This document shows positions 1 to 6,679 of a stretch of 9,000 nucleotides of DNA, piece by piece. The stretch covers positions 1 through 9,000 of the forward strand of contig CAZAGO010000023.1 in NCBI GenBank assembly GCA_964485045.1. The letters are read 5' to 3'. The position numbers were made by a program, and so were the translations under genes. Below the pieces are notes generated by a model, which made no database searches, had not been told where the DNA came from, and was given only the letters and a program-made list of their open reading frames with translations. Source of the DNA: CAZAGO01 sp964485045 (GTDB lineage: Archaea; Nanobdellota; Nanobdellia; Pacearchaeales; GW2011-AR1). Position 1 is the first letter of the stretch. Every line of letters starts with the position of its first letter.

Positions 1-323
1 TTCAACTTGAGAAGGATTGCGAAAAAGTTTTAATTGAAACTAGAGAAGATTTTCTTCCTGAAAAGATAAGTGATAAACTTGATTTTGATTTAAAAGAAAT
101 TGAAAAAGTTATTCTAAAAAAAATGAAATCTGAAAATATTTCTGAAAAAGTTCAGAAGATTTTTTTGTCTCTTCAAAAAGTTAAAGGGGAGGCTTTCTTA
201 ATTGGGACAATATTTATTTCTAATATGGGAATGATTTCTTTTGAAATGGAATCTTCAAGTAAAAAAATAATTTCATTTAAAAAGAAATCTTTTTTAGATT
301 TTTTTAGAGTATTAAAGAAATAA
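1..323 (+). CDS. C-terminal part of an unknown protein, cut by the window edge
   Basis: The frame is open from base 3 to the stop at 321-323, so this is the 3' part of a longer gene and not a separate small gene starting at the internal ATG at 123. About 106 residues are visible. The first half is charged and lysine-rich, probably helical. The second half holds a short hydrophobic stretch (AFLIGTIFISNMGMISFEM) followed by a basic tail ending FFRVLKK. I do not recognise the family and no catalytic motif is visible. The stop codon directly abuts the stop codon of the convergent methyltransferase gene (324-326 on the other strand), with no spacer, which fits a compact genome. Function unknown; that it is coding is fairly sure because of the long open frame and native-looking codon use. 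Confidence 0.7.
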   Translation, partial: QLEKDCEKVLIETREDFLPEKISDKLDFDLKEIEKVILKKMKSENISEKVQKIFLSLQKVKGEAFLIGTIFISNMGMISFEMESSSKKIISFKKKSFLDFFRVLKK

Positions 324-923
324 TTATTCTTTTTTAGCAATGAACATTATTTTCATATTCTTGCTTAAAATTTTTTCTATTTTAAATCCACATTTTTTAA
401 AATCTTCTATAGCTTCTTTTTCAGAGTATAAATAATAGTACCTTTTTCCTTTATCTTTCCATTTTATTTCTTTTTCTTTACTAGATTTTTTGAATCTCTT
501 GGATTCTTTATTCCAGAGAGAAATGAATGCTTCTGTTTTTGGTTTTAGAGTTTTGAACAATTCTTTTATTATTCTTTTTCTATTTTCTTCTCCTTGAATG
601 CAATGTAATGAATCTACAAATATGGCTGAATCAAAAAAGTTTTCTTCGAAGCACATAGAATTCAAATCTTTTGTAAAAAACTCTGCGTTTATTTTTCTTT
701 TTTTTGCTTTTTGTTTTGCAAGAGAAATCATTTTTTCAGAAAAATCTACTAAATACATTTGTCCAGACTTTATTTTTGTTAAATGTCTTCCTGCTCCGCT
801 TCCTAAATCTAGGATTTTTCCTTCTTTTGTTTTCAAAAAATTTATTACTTCTTTAATTGGTTCTTCTCTAAAATCTTTCCAATCGTTTGCAATGTCATTC
901 CATACTTGTTTTTGAGATTCCAT
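324..923 (-). CDS. Trm9-like class I SAM-dependent methyltransferase
   Basis: A 199-residue Rossmann-fold methyltransferase. Motif I is LDLGSGAGRHL (residues 38-48), the acidic ribose-binding residue is D60 (YLVDFS), and the motif IV/post-II region is DSLHCIQG (104-111). Several features fit the Trm9/ABH8 tRNA methyltransferase group: the start VWNDIANDWKDFR (7-19), the strand FISLWNKESKRF (133-144; in Trm9 the matching segment ends in W-x-x-E-Q), and KRYYYLYSEKE (160-170; RYYH-like in Trm9). Trm9 methylates the carboxymethyl group at wobble uridine (cm5U to mcm5U). That substrate is inferred here, supported by elp3, the enzyme family that builds the cm5 group, lying about 0.7 kb away in divergent orientation. 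The ATG at 923 has a weak TATA-like sequence (minus strand TTTTAACTTA, 941-950) about 23 nt upstream. Other small-molecule or tRNA methyltransferase roles cannot be excluded. Confidence 0.82.
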   Translation of the reverse strand: MESQKQVWNDIANDWKDFREEPIKEVINFLKTKEGKILDLGSGAGRHLTKIKSGQMYLVDFSEKMISLAKQKAKKRKINAEFFTKDLNSMCFEENFFDSAIFVDSLHCIQGEENRKRIIKELFKTLKPKTEAFISLWNKESKRFKKSSKEKEIKWKDKGKRYYYLYSEKEAIEDFKKCGFKIEKILSKNMKIMFIAKKE

Positions 924-980
924 ATTAGTTATTATAAAATTAAGTTAAAAGGTTTATCTGTTTTAATAAAATTCACAAAG

Positions 981-1005
981 TTTATAAACTATAGCAATTA
1001 TAGTT
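981..1005 (+). promoter_or_regulatory. TATA box overlapping an inverted-repeat operator of the RelE-type module
   Basis: TTTATAAAC (981-989) is a good archaeal TATA box, about 29 nt before the ATG at 1014; AGTTTATAAACT (979-990) is itself a perfect palindrome. Overlapping its downstream edge is an inverted repeat, AACTATA-GCAAT-TATAGTT (987-1005, 7-bp arms). A bound antitoxin dimer would block TBP or the start site, the usual autoregulation of ribbon-helix-helix antitoxins. The same arms recur at the MazF module (6913-6933) and in the palindrome at 7155-7174. Binding is inferred. Confidence 0.6.
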
Positions 1006-1013
1006 GTTATAGA

Positions 1014-1220
1014 ATGAAAGTAACTACAATTCAATTGAGCGAAGAATTAAAGGAAAAGATTTCTTCTTTTGGTTCTAAAAATGAAACCTATGATGAAATT
1101 CTAAGAAAAATATATGCTCTTGCAGTCAAAGAGCAATTAAGAGATTTTTTGATGTCTTCTGAAGGTTTTATCTCTATAGATGAAGCGATTAAAGAGGCAA
1201 AGAAGAAATGGCCAAAGTAG
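1014..1220 (+). CDS. Ribbon-helix-helix type antitoxin (partner of RelE-like toxin)
   Basis: A 68-residue protein starting MKVTTIQLSEEL. A short basic beta strand (VTTIQL, 3-8) followed by two helices is the pattern of the archaeal ribbon-helix-helix/VapB-like antitoxins; the C-terminal part (about 45-68, rich in Glu and Lys) would be the toxin-binding tail. I start it at ATG 1014 because an in-frame longer version would read through the TATA box and operator, and because the second antitoxin in this window (6680-6910) begins the same way (MVTTIQLNEN). The stop overlaps the toxin start by 13 nt, typical of a translationally coupled pair. Its role would be to neutralise the downstream toxin and repress the promoter through the inverted repeat just upstream. 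The exact antitoxin family cannot be fixed from sequence alone. Confidence 0.75.
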   Translation: MKVTTIQLSEELKEKISSFGSKNETYDEILRKIYALAVKEQLRDFLMSSEGFISIDEAIKEAKKKWPK

Positions 1221-1549
1221 AAATTCTTGAGTGTTTAAAGAATGAAATATTGGAGAAATTTAGGGAAGAATCTAATGAAATTTTTAAGCTTATGAAATCT
1301 CTTGAGTTAAATCCTCGGAAAGGGAAAATTATTGGAAGTTTCGGAGGAATTATAATCAAAGAGCTGAAGTATAAATCTTTTAGATTTTATTTTCTAACTG
1401 ATGGGTTCAAAATAAGATGCCTTGATGATAAGAATCTTGCCGAATTACTTATTAGGTTTGTTAGAATGTCGGATAAAAAGGCTCAACAAAAAACAATTGA
1501 AGAAATAAGGAAAATTCTTCTAACTATTGGGGTTAAAGGATTTTTTTAG
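1208..1549 (+). CDS. RelE/ParE-superfamily toxin (probable mRNA interferase)
   Basis: A 113-residue protein overlapping the 3' end of the antitoxin by 13 nt. Layout fits the RelE/ParE fold: N-terminal helices (about 5-32), then a beta-rich core NPRKGKIIGSFGGIIIKEL (35-53) running into KSFRFYFL (56-63), then a helical C-terminus (FVRMSDKKAQQKTIEEIRK, 84-102). Basic residues R37, K38, K40, R59 and R86 lie where RelE toxins hold RNA or ribosomes, but I cannot assign a catalytic triad. If it is a true RelE, it would cleave ribosome-bound mRNA when the antitoxin is degraded. A ParE-like gyrase poison is the alternative. The pair sits between the Trm9-like gene and elp3, so it may have inserted between two genes of one pathway. 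Confidence 0.68.
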   Translation: MAKVEILECLKNEILEKFREESNEIFKLMKSLELNPRKGKIIGSFGGIIIKELKYKSFRFYFLTDGFKIRCLDDKNLAELLIRFVRMSDKKAQQKTIEEIRKILLTIGVKGFF

Positions 1550-1570
1550 TCTCATCTATTTCCAAAAGAA

Positions 1571-1579
1571 TTTAATATA
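1571..1579 (+). promoter_or_regulatory. TATA box of elp3
   Basis: TTTAATATA centred about 24 nt before the ATG at 1599. No ribosome binding site lies between, so the transcript is expected to be leaderless. This spacing decides the start at 1599 over an upstream in-frame alternative at 1527, which would overlap the toxin gene and add 24 residues unlike any Elp3 sequence. Confidence 0.6.
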
Positions 1580-1598
1580 CTTTTCCTTTAATTTTAAA

Positions 1599-2963
1599 AT
1601 GCTAAAACCTAACAAAAGTGAATTAAGAAAACCAACAAAGACTATTTCAGGAATAACTCCTGTGGCAGTGATGCTTCCTCCAAGAAAATGTGAACACGGG
1701 CTTTGCACTTATTGTCCTAATCTTGGTGTTCCACAGAGTTATACTCCAAGAAGCCCTGTTGTTATGCGTGCTTCTGTGGTTGATTATGATTCTTTTGAAC
1801 AAGTTCGCGCAAGAATGAAAGCTTTTGAAGCAATGAATCATAAAACCGATAAAATTGAAATTATAATCATGGGGGGGACTTTTTTACAATATCCAGAAGA
1901 GTTCAAATCTAATTTCATAAAGGGGTGTTATGATGGGCTTAATGGTAAAAAATCAAAGAATTTGCAAGAAGCTCAAAAAATAAATGAGACGGCAAAACAC
2001 AGATGTGTTGCACTTTGTGTTGAAACTCGTCCAGATGTTTGCGTAGAATATATTCCTCAAATGAGAGAGTTTGGAGTAACTCGTGTAGAGTTGGGGGTTC
2101 AAATTTTAGATGATTTTATTTATGAAAAAATAAATAGAGGACACAAAATAAAAGATGTTATTTTAGCTACAAAAAAATTGAAAGATAGCGGTTTTAAAAT
2201 AGGATATCATATTATGCCAGGACTTCCTGGAAGCAGTTTTAAAAAAGATTTAAAACTTTTTAAAGAAATATTTTTGAATTCAAAATTTAAACCAGACCAA
2301 TTAAAGATTTATCCTTGTCAAGTAATTCCTGGTTCAGAGATTGAAAATCAGTATTGGAAAGGGGATTACATACCTTACGATAAAAAACAAACAATAAAGA
2401 TTCTTACTTCTATGTTAAAATTAGTCCCGAGATATTGCAGAGTGATGAGAGTGATGAGAGAAATTCCTCCAGAGTATTTAGTTGCAGGAGTTGTCAATAT
2501 AGATTTGAGAAAAGATATTGAAGAAGAACTTAGAAGAAAAAAAGCTAAGCTTAAAGAAATAAGATATAGAGAAATAGGTTTTGCATTAAGAGATAAAAGA
2601 ACTATAGATTTAAATTTAAAATTAAAAAGAACAAAATATTGTGCTTCTGAATCAGATGAATTTTTTATTGAAATTGTTAATAAGGACGATTTAATTTTTG
2701 GTTTATTGAGGCTTAGGATTGTTGGAAAAATAGGGGTCGTAAGAGAGCTTCATGTTTATGGAAAGACTTTAAATTTAGGAGAGAAATCAAACACCGCTTC
2801 ACAACATCAGGGATTAGGGAAATGGTTAATGGGAGAAGCAGAAAGTATTTGTAAAAGAAAGAAATGTGAAAGAATTTCTGTTATTTCAGGAGTGGGTGTA
2901 AGGGAGTATTATAAAAATCTTGGTTATAAACTAGAAGAAACTTATATGGTTAAAAATATTTAA
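1599..2963 (+). CDS. elp3: Elp3-type tRNA uridine-34 radical SAM/acetyltransferase
   Basis: A 454-residue protein with both Elp3 domains. The radical SAM part has the cluster C31-x4-C36-x2-C39 (CEHGLCTYCP), PQSYTPRSPVVMRA (45-58), MGGTF (91-95), ETRPD (142-146), ELGVQ (164-168) and KIYPCQVIPGSE (236-247). The C-terminal GNAT part has ELHVYG (383-388), the acetyl-CoA loop QHQGLGKWLM (402-411), VISGVGVREYY (428-438) and LGYKLEETYMVK (441-452), all Elp3 signatures. The enzyme uses acetyl-CoA and a SAM radical to put a carboxymethyl group on C5 of U34 in tRNA (cm5U). Archaea lack the other Elongator subunits and Elp3 acts alone. It is shorter than the roughly 550-residue eukaryotic enzyme: the long N-terminal extension before the cluster is missing, as in some other short prokaryotic forms. 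Its last 4 nt overlap the convergent MFS gene. Confidence 0.95.
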   Translation: MLKPNKSELRKPTKTISGITPVAVMLPPRKCEHGLCTYCPNLGVPQSYTPRSPVVMRASVVDYDSFEQVRARMKAFEAMNHKTDKIEIIIMGGTFLQYPEEFKSNFIKGCYDGLNGKKSKNLQEAQKINETAKHRCVALCVETRPDVCVEYIPQMREFGVTRVELGVQILDDFIYEKINRGHKIKDVILATKKLKDSGFKIGYHIMPGLPGSSFKKDLKLFKEIFLNSKFKPDQLKIYPCQVIPGSEIENQYWKGDYIPYDKKQTIKILTSMLKLVPRYCRVMRVMREIPPEYLVAGVVNIDLRKDIEEELRRKKAKLKEIRYREIGFALRDKRTIDLNLKLKRTKYCASESDEFFIEIVNKDDLIFGLLRLRIVGKIGVVRELHVYGKTLNLGEKSNTASQHQGLGKWLMGEAESICKRKKCERISVISGVGVREYYKNLGYKLEETYMVKNI

Positions 2964-4372
2964 TTTTGAGGAGTATATCCCGCTCTTCTAACTCCAGAGC
3001 TTATATATTTTGGAATGTTCTTTAGGTTAGAGGTTATTAGGCTTATTTCAAATTTTTCAACATTTCTTACTTCTTTTAATTTTGTAAGCATTATTGTTGA
3101 GACTAATAATCTCACTATTCCACTTAAGAGCATTACAAATAAGATTGGTTTTAATCCTATAATTGGATATGGAAAAGAAGAGACAAGCCCTCCTAAAAGA
3201 GCTCCAATAAATACCCCCGTTGCTGTTGTTATATTATCATAAGCAATGCATATAGCTATTCTATTTTTAGTTACGGCATCGTATACAAAATTTGCAGATG
3301 AAAGATTTAATCCAGCCCACCAAAATCCAGAAAACATTTCTATTATTATCAAATATATCACTAGAATAGTTTTACCATAGCCAAAGAAGATAGGAGATAA
3401 AAGCCATAAAAGAGGAATAATTCCAACAAATATTCCAGAAATTTTTATTACAGTTATATTTCCATATTTGCTAGCAAATTTTCCCCAAAAAGGAAGTGTT
3501 ATTACTGTAAAAAATATAGAAGAGACTGTAACTAAAGTGAATTCATAATAATTTAATCCTAAATCTTTCAGCATATAAACTGCAAAGAAAGGTGATGCAA
3601 TTGCGGTTGCGAAAGAAATAAGGGTAGTAAATATAACAAATTTTCCAAAATTATTATGACCCATTTTTTTGAGAAATTGTAAAAAACTAAAATAATATCC
3701 TTCTGAATGAACTATGGTAGGTTCATATTTTTTGTTTATAAGATATGCCGAAATTGCTCTTCCTGCAATTGCAATTACAAAGAGTATAACAAATCCTATG
3801 AAAACTCCCGTTTTTTTGAAATGTTCTAAAATAAGTCCTGCAATAAGCATACCTATTAGTTCAACTAATGTTATTATTTTTGTTCTTCTTCCAAAATATT
3901 TAGATGGGTTTTCTCCCAAGAGATCTTTCATCCAAGAACTCCAAGCGGGAGCATAAAAGGAACCAGCTAGTATAATAAGTGTGTAAATTAATAATAATAA
4001 TATTGAAGAAATAATAGAACTTAATCCAAAAAAGAAATAAAATATTCCTACAAGGATTAAGGGTAACCACATAATTGATTGAATTAAAGCGCTGAAAAAG
4101 ACTATTTTTTTTCTTGGAACTTTTTCTATAAGTTTAGAACTGGATATTTGAGAGAGGGTTCCTAGTAAAGCAGGAAGAGAGTTTAGTAAACCTATTACTG
4201 TATTATTTGCCCCCATAGCAAGAGCGTAAGGTGTGATATATCTTACACCAAAACCTGCCATTATTCCGTTTCCAGAACCTTCTTGAATGCTTAATTTCTT
4301 TGATTTTTCTTTTAAATTTTCTTCTTCTTTTTTAAAATCAATAACCGCATCACTCTCTTCTTTGTTTTCCAT
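2960..4372 (-). CDS. Major facilitator superfamily (MFS) transporter
   Basis: A 470-residue membrane protein. An acidic, soluble N-terminus (about 1-30) precedes about 10-12 hydrophobic segments, for example 43-63, 90-115, 118-140, 168-184, 188-212, 245-270, 278-295, 308-330, 334-356, 381-400 and 409-430. The MFS motif A position after the second helix reads SKLIEKVPRKKIV (79-91), and a related loop, GKFASKYGN (297-305), occurs at the start of the second half, as expected for the two-fold repeat of MFS. A cytoplasmic loop, KDLLGENPSKYFGRRTKI (149-166), is also MFS-like. Substrate is unknown. It follows the permuted GTPase gene on the same strand after 93 nt and may be co-transcribed; a weak TATA-like AAATTAAA on the minus strand near 4393-4400 could give its own start. 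Its stop overlaps the elp3 stop by 4 nt. Confidence 0.85.
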   Translation of the reverse strand: MENKEESDAVIDFKKEEENLKEKSKKLSIQEGSGNGIMAGFGVRYITPYALAMGANNTVIGLLNSLPALLGTLSQISSSKLIEKVPRKKIVFFSALIQSIMWLPLILVGIFYFFFGLSSIISSILLLLIYTLIILAGSFYAPAWSSWMKDLLGENPSKYFGRRTKIITLVELIGMLIAGLILEHFKKTGVFIGFVILFVIAIAGRAISAYLINKKYEPTIVHSEGYYFSFLQFLKKMGHNNFGKFVIFTTLISFATAIASPFFAVYMLKDLGLNYYEFTLVTVSSIFFTVITLPFWGKFASKYGNITVIKISGIFVGIIPLLWLLSPIFFGYGKTILVIYLIIIEMFSGFWWAGLNLSSANFVYDAVTKNRIAICIAYDNITTATGVFIGALLGGLVSSFPYPIIGLKPILFVMLLSGIVRLLVSTIMLTKLKEVRNVEKFEISLITSNLKNIPKYISSGVRRAGYTPQN

Positions 4373-4465
4373 TGTAAAAATCTTTGTATTTTTAATTTGA
4401 ATTAGGTTATCACTATCCTCCTCTTTTTAAGCTTTTTTCTTGAATAAATTAATTAAGAAATATTT

Positions 4466-5290
4466 TTATTGGATTATCTTTATTTTTCCTTCTTGCCAAT
4501 CTCTTAAAACCGTTCTAGCAGTTTTATCTTCTTCAACTTCTCCACCCTTTTTTAGAAAACCTTTTCTTTTTCCAAGAATTTGTATGAAAGATTCTGGATC
4601 TGAATTAGAATCTATTTTATAGAATTTTTCGAAAGTTCCTGGAAATTCTTTCATTAAATCTGAAACCACCATTTCAGGTTCTCTTACCTGGCTATATCCT
4701 CTTCCTCCTAATTTGGTGTGTTGAGTAATTGCTTCTCTTTTTATTGCAGAATATTCTTTTTCAGGAATTATTCCAGGACTATCAATTAAAAGTATTCCTG
4801 GAGAAAGTCTGAATTTTTGTAAGCCTTTTGTGAATCCTGATTCAGAGGCGGTTTTTGCAGAATTTTTTCCTATTAGAAGATTAATAAGTGAACTCTTTCC
4901 AGTATTGGGATATCCAATAATTCCAACGTTTATTCTTTCTTCTTCCTTTTTTATTTCTTTGGCTTTTCTTTTTATAAAATCTCTTAGTTCTTTTATTCCT
5001 CTTCTGAGTGTGCAAGAAGTAAAAACGCAGGGGCGTATCTTTTTGTCTATCTTTTTTTCAATTAAGTCAGATTTGTTTAAAACATAAATTATTTTTTTAT
5101 TTTTTTTCTTTATTATTTTTTCAATTTCTTTATTCCTTGTTTCTTCTGGAAATCTTGCGTCTAATATTTGCAAAATAATATCTGAGTTTTCTATTATTTT
5201 TTTTGTTAGTTCAGGATATTTTTGCTTTTGTTTTCTTATATTTCCTATTTTTCTTGTTCTTCTTGATGAAAAACTGTATCTTGGTTTCAT
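4466..5290 (-). CDS. Circularly permuted YlqF/RbgA-family ribosome-assembly GTPase
   Basis: A 274-residue GTPase with the motif order of the permuted family (COG1161-type). DARFPEETRN (44-53) and G4 NKSD (72-75) come first, G5-like TSCTLRRG (91-98) next, then the P-loop G1 GYPNTGKSS (126-134), G2 threonine T154 and G3 DSPG (170-173). The C-terminal segment KGGEVEEDKTARTVLRDWQEGK (248-269) matches the usual end of archaeal and bacterial relatives (YlqF, Lsg1, Nog2), which act in late maturation of the large ribosomal subunit. The start at 5290 is well supported by a TATA box about 26 nt upstream. It is divergent from the small helical gene at 5430 and upstream of the MFS transporter. The precise ribosomal step in this organism is inferred. 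Confidence 0.92.
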   Translation of the reverse strand: MKPRYSFSSRRTRKIGNIRKQKQKYPELTKKIIENSDIILQILDARFPEETRNKEIEKIIKKKNKKIIYVLNKSDLIEKKIDKKIRPCVFTSCTLRRGIKELRDFIKRKAKEIKKEEERINVGIIGYPNTGKSSLINLLIGKNSAKTASESGFTKGLQKFRLSPGILLIDSPGIIPEKEYSAIKREAITQHTKLGGRGYSQVREPEMVVSDLMKEFPGTFEKFYKIDSNSDPESFIQILGKRKGFLKKGGEVEEDKTARTVLRDWQEGKIKIIQ

Positions 5291-5310
5291 TTTTTATAAA
5301 GGAGATATTT

Positions 5311-5320
5311 GTTTAAATAC
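5311..5320 (-). promoter_or_regulatory. TATA box of the permuted GTPase gene
   Basis: Minus-strand GTATTTAAAC, centred about 26 nt before the ATG at 5290, giving a leaderless transcript. One of the clearest promoters in the window. Confidence 0.65.
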
Positions 5321-5331
5321 TTTTTTTAAAT

Positions 5332-5370
5332 TTGTAAGAAATAAGAGGTTTTTCATAAAAATTCTTACAA
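5332..5370. repeat. 9-bp inverted repeat in a divergent promoter region
   Basis: TTGTAAGAA (5332-5340) and TTCTTACAA (5362-5370) are exact inverted copies separated by 21 nt. They lie between the TATA box of the GTPase gene and that of the gene at 5430. An operator or an RNA hairpin is possible; nothing more can be shown. Confidence 0.4.
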
Positions 5371-5399
5371 TTATTTTGTTAAATTTAAAGAGGATAAAG

Positions 5400-5409
5400 A
5401 TTTATAAAA
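5400..5409 (+). promoter_or_regulatory. TATA box of the small helical gene
   Basis: ATTTATAAAA centred about 26 nt before the ATG at 5430. The same 24-26 nt spacing is seen at elp3, the GTPase gene and the prepilin-like gene, so it supports 5430 over the upstream in-frame ATG at 5415, which would lie before the predicted start of the transcript. Confidence 0.55.
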
Positions 5410-5429
5410 CTTGGATGTCCGATAAAGAG

Positions 5430-5708
5430 ATGAATAGTGAAATAAAAGTTGAGATGATGAAGGCTGTTTCAGAAGTTTTGAGATTAAAAAAGAATAATAA
5501 GAATGCGGATCACGAGTCTATAATGGTAGGTATGGATAGTTTTATTCATAAAGTTAAGGATAAAGATTCTCGACTCATGATGATTGTTGCTGCTTCAAAA
5601 ACTCTCGATACTCTTGAAAAAAATTCTAAGATGGGTGAAAAAGAAATTATGAAAAAGCTAGTCGGAGAGTTTGATTCTATGATTGATGGGGCTAAAAATC
5701 AAGATTGA
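5430..5708 (+). CDS. Small helical protein of unknown function
   Basis: 92 residues from ATG 5430 (97 from the alternative ATG at 5415). I do not recognise it. It looks all-helical and soluble: a first helix about 3-22 (EIKVEMMKAVSEVLRLKK), a second about 28-43, a third from the hydrophobic MMIVAASKTLDTLEKN (50-65), and a fourth about 69-87. There are no cysteines, no signal peptide and no membrane segment. It contains 11 methionines, which is high for its size. It has its own TATA box and is divergent from the ribosome-assembly GTPase gene. The prepilin-like gene follows 38 nt later with a separate promoter, so the two need not act together. Coding status is supported by the open frame, promoter spacing and codon use like its neighbours. 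Confidence 0.62.
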   Translation: MNSEIKVEMMKAVSEVLRLKKNNKNADHESIMVGMDSFIHKVKDKDSRLMMIVAASKTLDTLEKNSKMGEKEIMKKLVGEFDSMIDGAKNQD

Positions 5709-5715
5709 TTGGAAA

Positions 5716-5726
5716 GTTTTATAACT
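5716..5726 (+). promoter_or_regulatory. TATA box of the prepilin-like gene
   Basis: AGTTTTATAAC, centred about 26 nt before the ATG at 5747. It chooses that start over an upstream in-frame alternative (5705) which would overlap the previous gene and put 14 extra residues before the prepilin motif. Confidence 0.55.
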
Positions 5727-5746
5727 TCTTTCTATTTTATGGATTA

Positions 5747-6241
5747 ATGGATAAAAGGGGCTTTTTTCTTGCGGAAGAAACGCTTAAAATAGTTGTTGCA
5801 GTTATATGTATAAGTTTTCTTATTTTTATTTTGGGTAAGATGTATTATAGCTATTCTGTTGATAAAGAAGAACAGCAGGCAAAGGATACTCTTGCTCATA
5901 TAGAAAGCGAAATCAATTCTATGAAAGAAGGGGATATTAGGGAGATTATGGTTTATAGTCCAGGTTATTCTATAGTGAGAGAACAAATTGATTATTGGAT
6001 TTTTATGGGTTTTAATAATACAAATAGGCCCAAATACTGTGTAGAAAAAAAATGGGAAGGTTGTTTATGTGTTTGTAAAAATATTTGGGTTGAAGCTTTT
6101 AAGGGATATGAAGAAAAATGTGGAGTTTGTATTTTATCTGATAGTAAAGGTTTGTCAAAAATTAAAGTAGATTTTAAAGAGCTTCCTTTAGCACTTTCAG
6201 TTAAAAAAATGGATAGCCAATTAATTGTTAAAAGAGGCTAA
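5747..6241 (+). CDS. Type IV prepilin-like membrane protein with cysteine cluster
   Basis: 164 residues from ATG 5747. The N-terminus MDKRG-FFLAEE is a short basic leader, then a glycine, then hydrophobic residues with glutamate at +5, the pattern cut by prepilin peptidases (type IV pilins, G/FxxxE). The hydrophobic helix runs about 12-36 (LKIVVAVICISFLIFILG). The external part has a coiled or helical stretch (38-60), then a compact cysteine group: C98, C106, C108, C110, C125 and C128, including C-x-C-x-C and C-x-x-C. Such a group could form disulfides outside the cell or bind a metal. No other pilus assembly gene is in the window, so it may be a pilin-like surface protein or merely a membrane-anchored protein. 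The family is not recognised by name. Confidence 0.68.
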   Translation: MDKRGFFLAEETLKIVVAVICISFLIFILGKMYYSYSVDKEEQQAKDTLAHIESEINSMKEGDIREIMVYSPGYSIVREQIDYWIFMGFNNTNRPKYCVEKKWEGCLCVCKNIWVEAFKGYEEKCGVCILSDSKGLSKIKVDFKELPLALSVKKMDSQLIVKRG

Positions 6242-6264
6242 TTGAATTTTTGTATTATAATGGG

Positions 6265-6297
6265 TGAACGCCCCGACTGGACTACGACAGGACGTAG
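6265..6297. repeat. GC-rich island A: tRNA-Glu 3'-end-like 12-mer plus hairpin
   Basis: TGAACGCCCCGA (6265-6276) is identical to island B (6972-6983) and matches the complement of the tRNA-Glu 3' end at 8302-8313 in 11 of 12 positions. Beyond the 12-mer, similarity to the tRNA continues weakly: in CCCCGACTGGACTACGA (6271-6287) 13 of 17 positions match the tRNA-Glu acceptor and T-arm. A perfect hairpin CTACG-ACAGGA-CGTAG follows (6282-6297). The segment is strikingly GC-rich against its AT-rich surroundings. Read as either a decayed tRNA 3' fragment or a small RNA; strand undecided. Confidence 0.5.
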
Positions 6298-6330
6298 GTT
6301 GTTAAGAAGAGGATTTTTATATTCTAAAAA

Positions 6331-6675
6331 TTAATCAAGAGATAAACTAACTTTCAAGGATTTGTCTATTTGATTTATAATAAAATTATCAAGAACTCCA
6401 ACTTTTTTTATAAGTCTTATATTGTCAATAGTTCTAATTTGATTAAGCATTATTGTTGAATCTTTATCGAGTCCAGAATCCTTTTTTGAAACAAAAACAT
6501 TGGTTGGAAATTCTTTCTCAAATATTTTTGAGGTTATTGCTGCAATGATCGTTACTGGAGAGTGTTTATTTGAGATATCGTTTTGAATTATTAGAACAGG
6601 TCTAATCCCTCCTTGTTCACTTCCTTTTATAGGTTCTAAATTTGCAAGAAAAATTTCTCCTCTTTTGATAATCAC
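6331..6675 (-). CDS. mazF: MazF/PemK-type endoribonuclease toxin
   Basis: A 114-residue protein with the MazF hallmarks: KRGEIFLANLEPIKGSEQGG (4-23), then IRPVLIIQND (24-33) with the catalytic arginine R25 next to P26, the conserved Thr/Ser in AAITSK (T48, S49), and QIRTIDNIRL (79-88). The length is normal for the family. MazF toxins cut single-stranded mRNA at short sequence sites when the antitoxin is lost. It follows the antitoxin gene after only 4 nt on the minus strand, so the two are co-transcribed from the promoter at 6913-6939. The module is flanked on both sides by copies of a tRNA-Glu-end-like 12-mer (6265 and 6972), which suggests acquisition as a unit. The cleavage specificity cannot be read from the sequence. 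Confidence 0.9.
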   Translation of the reverse strand: MIIKRGEIFLANLEPIKGSEQGGIRPVLIIQNDISNKHSPVTIIAAITSKIFEKEFPTNVFVSKKDSGLDKDSTIMLNQIRTIDNIRLIKKVGVLDNFIINQIDKSLKVSLSLD

Positions 6676-6679
6676 TTTG

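Noticed and set aside
598..915. Long open frame on the plus strand opposite the methyltransferase.
   Set aside because: It is a shadow of a clear Rossmann-fold gene and has no family features of its own. The same applies to frames opposite the MFS (3015-3242, 3714-3956), GTPase (4440-4622, 4830-5087), elp3 (1647-1841) and prepilin-like (5744-5986) genes.
6260..6334. A 24-codon reading frame through island A starting ATGGGTGAAC (Arg-rich peptide).
   Set aside because: It uses many GC-rich codons foreign to the neighbouring genes, has no TATA box at the usual distance, and its GC content is better explained by the tRNA-like repeat and hairpin.
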